Position numbers and translations under genes: made by a program. A DNA stretch of 57,461 bases from contig JAKVJJ010000010.1 in the NCBI GenBank assembly GCA_022487055.1, positions 1 to 57,461 of the forward strand, in the 5' to 3' direction. The DNA comes from Oscillospiraceae bacterium (lineage in GTDB: Bacteria > Bacillota > Clostridia > Oscillospirales > Acutalibacteraceae). Below the pieces are notes generated by a model. That model was not told the origin of the DNA, did not search any database, and saw only the letters and a program-made list of their open reading frames with translations. The number at the start of each line of letters is the position of its first letter. The first letter of the stretch is position 1. Shown in pieces: positions 53,416 through 57,461 of this stretch.

Positions 53416-56363
53416 TAGTGCTTCCCTCCATTTCTGGAGAGTATTTGATCTGTTATGTCCATCAAATCGAGCCTAGCGATTGCCGGATGCCAATTTTTAT
53501 AGTAGTTTGGCTTGATAATGTAGAAAGAATTCTCCTCAAAATAAATTACGTCTTTGAGAGAATAAAACATTTCATTAGTTCTGTGCGCAGAAAATTTTGC
53601 AAACATTGATTTTTCGAGAGTAGTATTGTTAATAAATTGCAACCATTCCTCGGGTTTAGAATCAACAATCATGACTTCAAATGCGCTATAGTGCTTCGCA
53701 ATTTTTGGATACACATTGATTTGAATATACTTTCCTGTACCTTCAAAAACATCTGACAAATACTTGTAATAATATTTACTGTACTCGTTAAAATCCTTTT
53801 CCTCTACATTGCGATAAACGTCATGATCATTGGATCCAGTTAATTGTGGAATTTGAATGCGCAGTGCATAATCAACAAATTCATTATCAGACAAATCAAA
53901 TGCCTTAAGAATCATCAAATTGAGTTGGTTTATTTGAGCAGTTGGATCATCACCTACAACGAAAGAATCCTGCTTTATTAAGTCTTGAATTAGTTTTACT
54001 TTGTTAGCAATTTCAAGGCTGTACACAAATGGGAATTCAAGGATTTCCCTCACTTGACGTTGTTCACGCTCAACACCTAAAGAAGATCCCAACATTAAAT
54101 TGAAATACGCATATACCTTGGAATTTAGTAATCCAACAATATTTAGCAATTGGGATTTCTGTTCAAAAGAACCCTTAACTGCAAATACTGCTTCTTTAAA
54201 TACAAAACTATTTTCTTCATATACTGCTTTCATGGTATAATCTGACATATCAATACCACGCAACATCAAACAATATGGTGCCTGAAACAAGGTGGCATCT
54301 CGCGTTCTATGAATTTTAGTCTTTGAGAATGTAGAAATATTACTAAGTGCAATTGAAAAATGATCAATTGCATTTTTTGATTCTAATAACGGCTGTCCAT
54401 AAAGATGAGACGCATCCATTTTTTTACCGTCATTGTATTGTACACCAGTTCCGTATATAAAGACTGGAGTTTGTGATTTTATATATTCACGAAGAGTAGA
54501 AAAATTTTTCTTCAGAAAAAGGATTAGATCAATATCACCTGTTAAACCATAAACCAACGTCTTCCATGCCCAATCGTTTTCTTTAAGCAACTTTTGTTGA
54601 ACATGCTTGACATCAGTCTTCTCCACAACCACTATGTTAAATAGCTCAAAAAATATATTGCGTTTCATTGAAATATACTCAAAACGATTTTCAAGATTCT
54701 GGAGTTCATTTTTGCCTGAAAATCTGTAAGACAATATAACCGCAGGGGCATCTGCGTTTTTAAACACAAGTTTTCTAACAGATGATAATTCAATAATCCT
54801 AACGATCTCTGCTTGAGTTAGTAAAAACTTTCTAAATAACTTTGATGGATTTTTTTGCATATAAAGTATTGTCGAATGGAGTATAAAGCAGCATTGCGTT
54901 TCTGAATTACAAAAATCCTTCGAACGTAAAACGAAGGAGCGACAAGTATCATTGTTTTGCAAATATTGTACATATCCATGCTTTTTACAATATTCGACAT
55001 GAAGCCCCGGTTTGTTTGACCATGGCGGATTTCCAATGATAAAATCAAACGGTATTTTTTGGAGTGAGGACAAATTTTCCTCATCAAAGAAATCGCATAC
55101 AAACAGATTATGCCCTTTTAAATTTGGCAAACGAAAACTGTGCAGTGTTTTCGGGTTCTTATAATCCAACATTGCCAAATATAAAGAAAAAATAGCAACA
55201 TCAATGGCGTCTTCATTCAGATCTATGCCGTATATATTATCTGTCAAAGTATCACACAGTAGTTTATCGTTTTCAGTAAAGAAGGCTCCGTTCAGTTCTT
55301 TTTCGATCATACGGCGATAGCTGTCAACTAAAAAAACGCCAGAGCCACAGGATGGATCGAGCAATTTGCATGTTCCTTTTTCTTTAATGTGCTTGTCAAT
55401 TGTTCCGTCAAGAATGTAATCTACTAAATACTTCGGTGTATAGAAAGCGTTATCTTTATCCCGTGCTTCTTTACCAAGTAAGATTTCATAAATATTACTG
55501 ATCAGTTCGACAGGAATAATATTGAAGTCATACAGATCAAATAGAGACAACTGACCGCATGAAGAATTAATATTGGCTGCCAGAAAATCCTTGATTTCTA
55601 ATAACGCAATGGGAGTAAATGCTTTATCATTAATTTCGTCTCCCAGTTCAAATAGGTTTCCGTTAAATTTTTTCTTCAAGTGCGTGAACAAAGAATATAT
55701 AGAGTCCTTATTTTCAAGCAATTTAAGTAACGCTGAACGCGATGCGGCTACATTGGACGAAAAACCAGGATAATCCAAGTCAACGCCTCTGTCAATAAGA
55801 TAACGAATAAAAATTAGACGCAAAACCAATTTAGTTGCATATGACAGATGGTATGTGTTTCGTAATTTATCTGTCAAATAAACCAGATTACTCAGCAAAA
55901 CATCGTTGAGCTTTTCGCTGCTAAACTGATTTGTGTATCGTTTCCAGAAATTTTGACTTGTTATTTCAAAAAATGAAAATGGAGAATTATCATCAATCGA
56001 ATCCACAGAGAGATGTTCAATCTGAGTCAATAGCAATGTCTTTTGATCAATTGTACATCCATTGTAAATTGTTACAGTATCAGTGCCACAAAAAATGGCA
56101 ACAGGTATTTGTGCATTCCAGATCTTTTTGTTTATTGCTTTCCTGTCATCCTGATTGTGGAATTCATCAAAGAATAATACGAATGGTTCGTTTTCGACCA
56201 TGTAGACAGCGTAGGGAGCCAATTCTTTTAATACCTTAATTGTATGTGTGGTCAGTTGTGTATCGTCAAAATTGTTATGTCCATATATTAGGCATGGGGA
56301 ATTAGCATACCCTAAACGTTCGATAATTTTATCTAAGTGCTTACTCAAGAGGCTCACCACCAT
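53415..56363 (-). CDS. Large N6-adenine DNA methyltransferase, Eco57I/TaqI-like
   Basis: About 982 residues. After an N-terminal domain (about 1-300) with PFVLFFDEFH and KKIWNAQIPVAIF...TIYNG elements come the methyltransferase motifs. They are motif X (NAFYTPKYLVDYI, about 305-318), motif I (LLDPSCGSGVFLVDS, about 334-348) for S-adenosylmethionine, NIYGIDLNEDAIDVA, and motif IV GNPPW near 445. The following 500 residues, including YGTGVQYNDGKK and GLLNSKVYAYFNLMLGSSLGVE, look like a target-recognition domain. It resembles type IIG or PglX-like enzymes, but no ExK nuclease motif is evident at its N-terminus. The start codon is uncertain: ATG 56363 has no good site, and a GTG or TTG a few codons later near GGTGGTGAG is possible. 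The gene is strongly AT-rich. Confidence 0.85.
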   Translation of the reverse strand: MVVSLLSKHLDKIIERLGYANSPCLIYGHNNFDDTQLTTHTIKVLKELAPYAVYMVENEPFVLFFDEFHNQDDRKAINKKIWNAQIPVAIFCGTDTVTIYNGCTIDQKTLLLTQIEHLSVDSIDDNSPFSFFEITSQNFWKRYTNQFSSEKLNDVLLSNLVYLTDKLRNTYHLSYATKLVLRLIFIRYLIDRGVDLDYPGFSSNVAASRSALLKLLENKDSIYSLFTHLKKKFNGNLFELGDEINDKAFTPIALLEIKDFLAANINSSCGQLSLFDLYDFNIIPVELISNIYEILLGKEARDKDNAFYTPKYLVDYILDGTIDKHIKEKGTCKLLDPSCGSGVFLVDSYRRMIEKELNGAFFTENDKLLCDTLTDNIYGIDLNEDAIDVAIFSLYLAMLDYKNPKTLHSFRLPNLKGHNLFVCDFFDEENLSSLQKIPFDFIIGNPPWSNKPGLHVEYCKKHGYVQYLQNNDTCRSFVLRSKDFCNSETQCCFILHSTILYMQKNPSKLFRKFLLTQAEIVRIIELSSVRKLVFKNADAPAVILSYRFSGKNELQNLENRFEYISMKRNIFFELFNIVVVEKTDVKHVQQKLLKENDWAWKTLVYGLTGDIDLILFLKKNFSTLREYIKSQTPVFIYGTGVQYNDGKKMDASHLYGQPLLESKNAIDHFSIALSNISTFSKTKIHRTRDATLFQAPYCLMLRGIDMSDYTMKAVYEENSFVFKEAVFAVKGSFEQKSQLLNIVGLLNSKVYAYFNLMLGSSLGVEREQRQVREILEFPFVYSLEIANKVKLIQDLIKQDSFVVGDDPTAQINQLNLMILKAFDLSDNEFVDYALRIQIPQLTGSNDHDVYRNVEEKDFNEYSKYYYKYLSDVFEGTGKYIQINVYPKIAKHYSAFEVMIVDSKPEEWLQFINNTTLEKSMFAKFSAHRTNEMFYSLKDVIYFEENSFYIIKPNYYKNWHPAIARLDLMDITDQILSRNGGKH

Positions 56364-56429
56364 CAAAGTTAATCTGTGTCTATAATTGATTACTATTTGT
56401 GTTATTAAATTATGATAACCCCGCTACAT

Positions 56430-57461
56430 TTAACTAACAGCCCAGACTGTTTCATCCCCGCAGATATTTCGAATTTTCAGTCGCAGAGGCTTCTTTTGAC
56501 TGCGGATCTTTCCATCCCAGAATTCCTTTGTCTTTTCACCGTTTTTGATAACATAGCCGAGCTTATCAATCTTGATTTCACTGTCGGAGTGCCACTCGCC
56601 GCAATCGGATGTGCAATCGACGCTGAGAAATTCAATCAGCTCAAGTCCGTCTTCGCTGATTTCAATCGGCTTATAAGGCTTTTTCGCGCTTGAGTTTAAA
56701 AACGCCTTTTGGTTGAAATCGCTGATTTTCTGCATCACACGATCGCTAGCGAACTTTTCAATTATTACTTCAAACCCGCCGAACAAGTCCTCATGGGATT
56801 CTTCCAGTTTTACTTCGGCGTAATCTTCAACAACCACGTCGTCAAGAATCACTTTTAGGTCGCGAAGCTCAATTTCAACGTCCGTACTGTCATCCTCCGC
56901 GATGAATTTTCGGATTTCTTCTTCGCTTGTAATATCCACATAATAAACAATAACTTTTTTAATATTGGGATCAAGGTCGGGAATAGCTTGATGAATGATG
57001 CGGTTCATCAGCACCACATCAAGCAGTTTTGAACCGCTGTCCATCAGGTTCGGCACATAGACCGGGATGGTGCCGAGCTTGCTGTCGGAGACAGCGCCCT
57101 CCCAGAAAGAATCAAGTGAATCCTCATTTCGCAGCCCCGGAATAAGGGATTTAATTTTGTCCATCGTCTGAACCGGGTTGCGGTAGAGCGATACGCCGTC
57201 CTTGATTTCCAGTATGTCAAACGCCGCGCCGTCGGCAACCAATCTGTCACGGGTGGTCTGGATGGAGTTAATGCCGATGTCGCAATGAATAAAACGCCTG
57301 CCGAGTTTATTAGCGACAGCCGCCGTAACGCCGCTTCCGCCGAAAAAGTCGGCGACAAGCATGCCCTCGTTTGAGGATGCTTTAATAATACGTTCCAGTA
57401 AAGAAGTTGGTTTCTGAGTTGCATAGTCAACTTTTTCTTCTGAAGTTGGCTGTTGTTGAAA
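56430..57461 (-). CDS. C-terminal part of a beta-class (type III Mod-like) DNA methyltransferase, cut by the window edge
   Basis: At least 343 residues, open at the right edge. The visible start of the fragment includes [20 protein letters not shown] followed by the S-adenosylmethionine motif [26 protein letters not shown]. That order places the methylation motif IV upstream of motif I, outside the window, as in Mod and other beta-class N6/N4 methyltransferases. About 230 residues follow motif I, including an acidic stretch ([23 protein letters not shown]), unlike short orphan enzymes. The partner helicase (Res) is not seen downstream. It is 66 nt from the AT-rich methyltransferase gene but has clearly higher GC. 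Confidence 0.85.
   Translation of the reverse strand, partial: FQQQPTSEEKVDYATQKPTSLLERIIKASSNEGMLVADFFGGSGVTAAVANKLGRRFIHCDIGINSIQTTRDRLVADGAAFDILEIKDGVSLYRNPVQTMDKIKSLIPGLRNEDSLDSFWEGAVSDSKLGTIPVYVPNLMDSGSKLLDVVLMNRIIHQAIPDLDPNIKKVIVYYVDITSEEEIRKFIAEDDSTDVEIELRDLKVILDDVVVEDYAEVKLEESHEDLFGGFEVIIEKFASDRVMQKISDFNQKAFLNSSAKKPYKPIEISEDGLELIEFLSVDCTSDCGEWHSDSEIKIDKLGYVIKNGEKTKEFWDGKIRSQKKPLRLKIRNICGDETVWAVS

Noticed and set aside
46400-57461. CRISPR array, tRNA cluster or phage genes in the accessory region
   Set aside because: No regularly spaced repeats, no tRNA-like cloverleaf and no structural phage genes were seen.

Overview
The window looks like a chromosomal piece from a spore-forming anaerobic member of the Clostridia (Bacillota), most likely of the Ruminococcaceae/Oscillospiraceae type. 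The evidence is a SpoIIE phosphatase, a Trp T-box riboswitch, an S10-spc-alpha ribosomal cluster in Firmicutes order with a KOW protein between map and infA, a Na+-pump decarboxylase beta subunit, strong AGGAGG ribosome-binding sites and sigma-A type promoters. These assignments rest on reading the sequence and on knowledge of the families; no database search was run.

Layout. 1-140: promoter and leader of a ribosomal RNA operon that leaves the window to the left. 0.3-5.6 kb (minus strand): a divergent dihydropteroate-synthase-like protein, a transglutaminase-like lipoprotein, a small membrane protein and spoIIE. 5.9-11 kb (plus strand): a PLP aminotransferase, a Trp-specific T-box leader with trpS, and two tandem paralogous flippase-like membrane proteins. 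11.1-15.9 kb: an ECF sigma factor with its putative membrane anti-sigma partner, a secreted 5'-nucleotidase, and two small unknown genes. 15.9-31.9 kb (minus strand): the complete rpsJ-to-rplQ ribosomal cluster with secY, adk, map, infA and rpoA, headed by a promoter and a leader that contains an intrinsic terminator. 31.9-36.6 kb (minus): a family 8 glycosyltransferase, a small protein, proS, OadG/OadB-type sodium pump subunits and acpP. 36.7-45.0 kb (plus): aroE-aroK fusion, then aroF (DAHP synthase), tyrA, aroB, aroA, aroC and pheA.

The aromatic cluster is the best-organised unit. It covers every step from DAHP synthase to prephenate dehydrogenase and prephenate dehydratase except 3-dehydroquinate dehydratase. 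In front of aroF lies a 303-nt region with a promoter, a 33-codon Phe-rich leader ORF with its own Shine-Dalgarno sequence, and a perfect 9-bp terminator hairpin followed by a T run. This is the layout of a pheA/trp-type translation-coupled attenuator. Together with the Trp T-box on trpS, it suggests the two aromatic amino acid signals are read by different RNA mechanisms in one neighbourhood.

45.2-57.5 kb (mostly minus) changes character. After nagA the sequence becomes AT-richer and accessory: a cysteine-rich DUF3795-like protein, a MATE exporter with an AraC/GyrI-type regulator, an Asp/Glu racemase-family protein, a nitroreductase pseudogene, a tyrosine recombinase cut off by a decayed IS3-family element, and a DNA-modification module. 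That module holds a 982-residue Eco57I/TaqI-like adenine methyltransferase translationally coupled (TAATG) to a 216-residue protein with a PD-(D/E)XK-like D...ECK signature, next to the C-terminal part of a beta-class (Mod-like) methyltransferase that runs off the right edge. It is the best candidate for an uncommon restriction-modification or defence system here.
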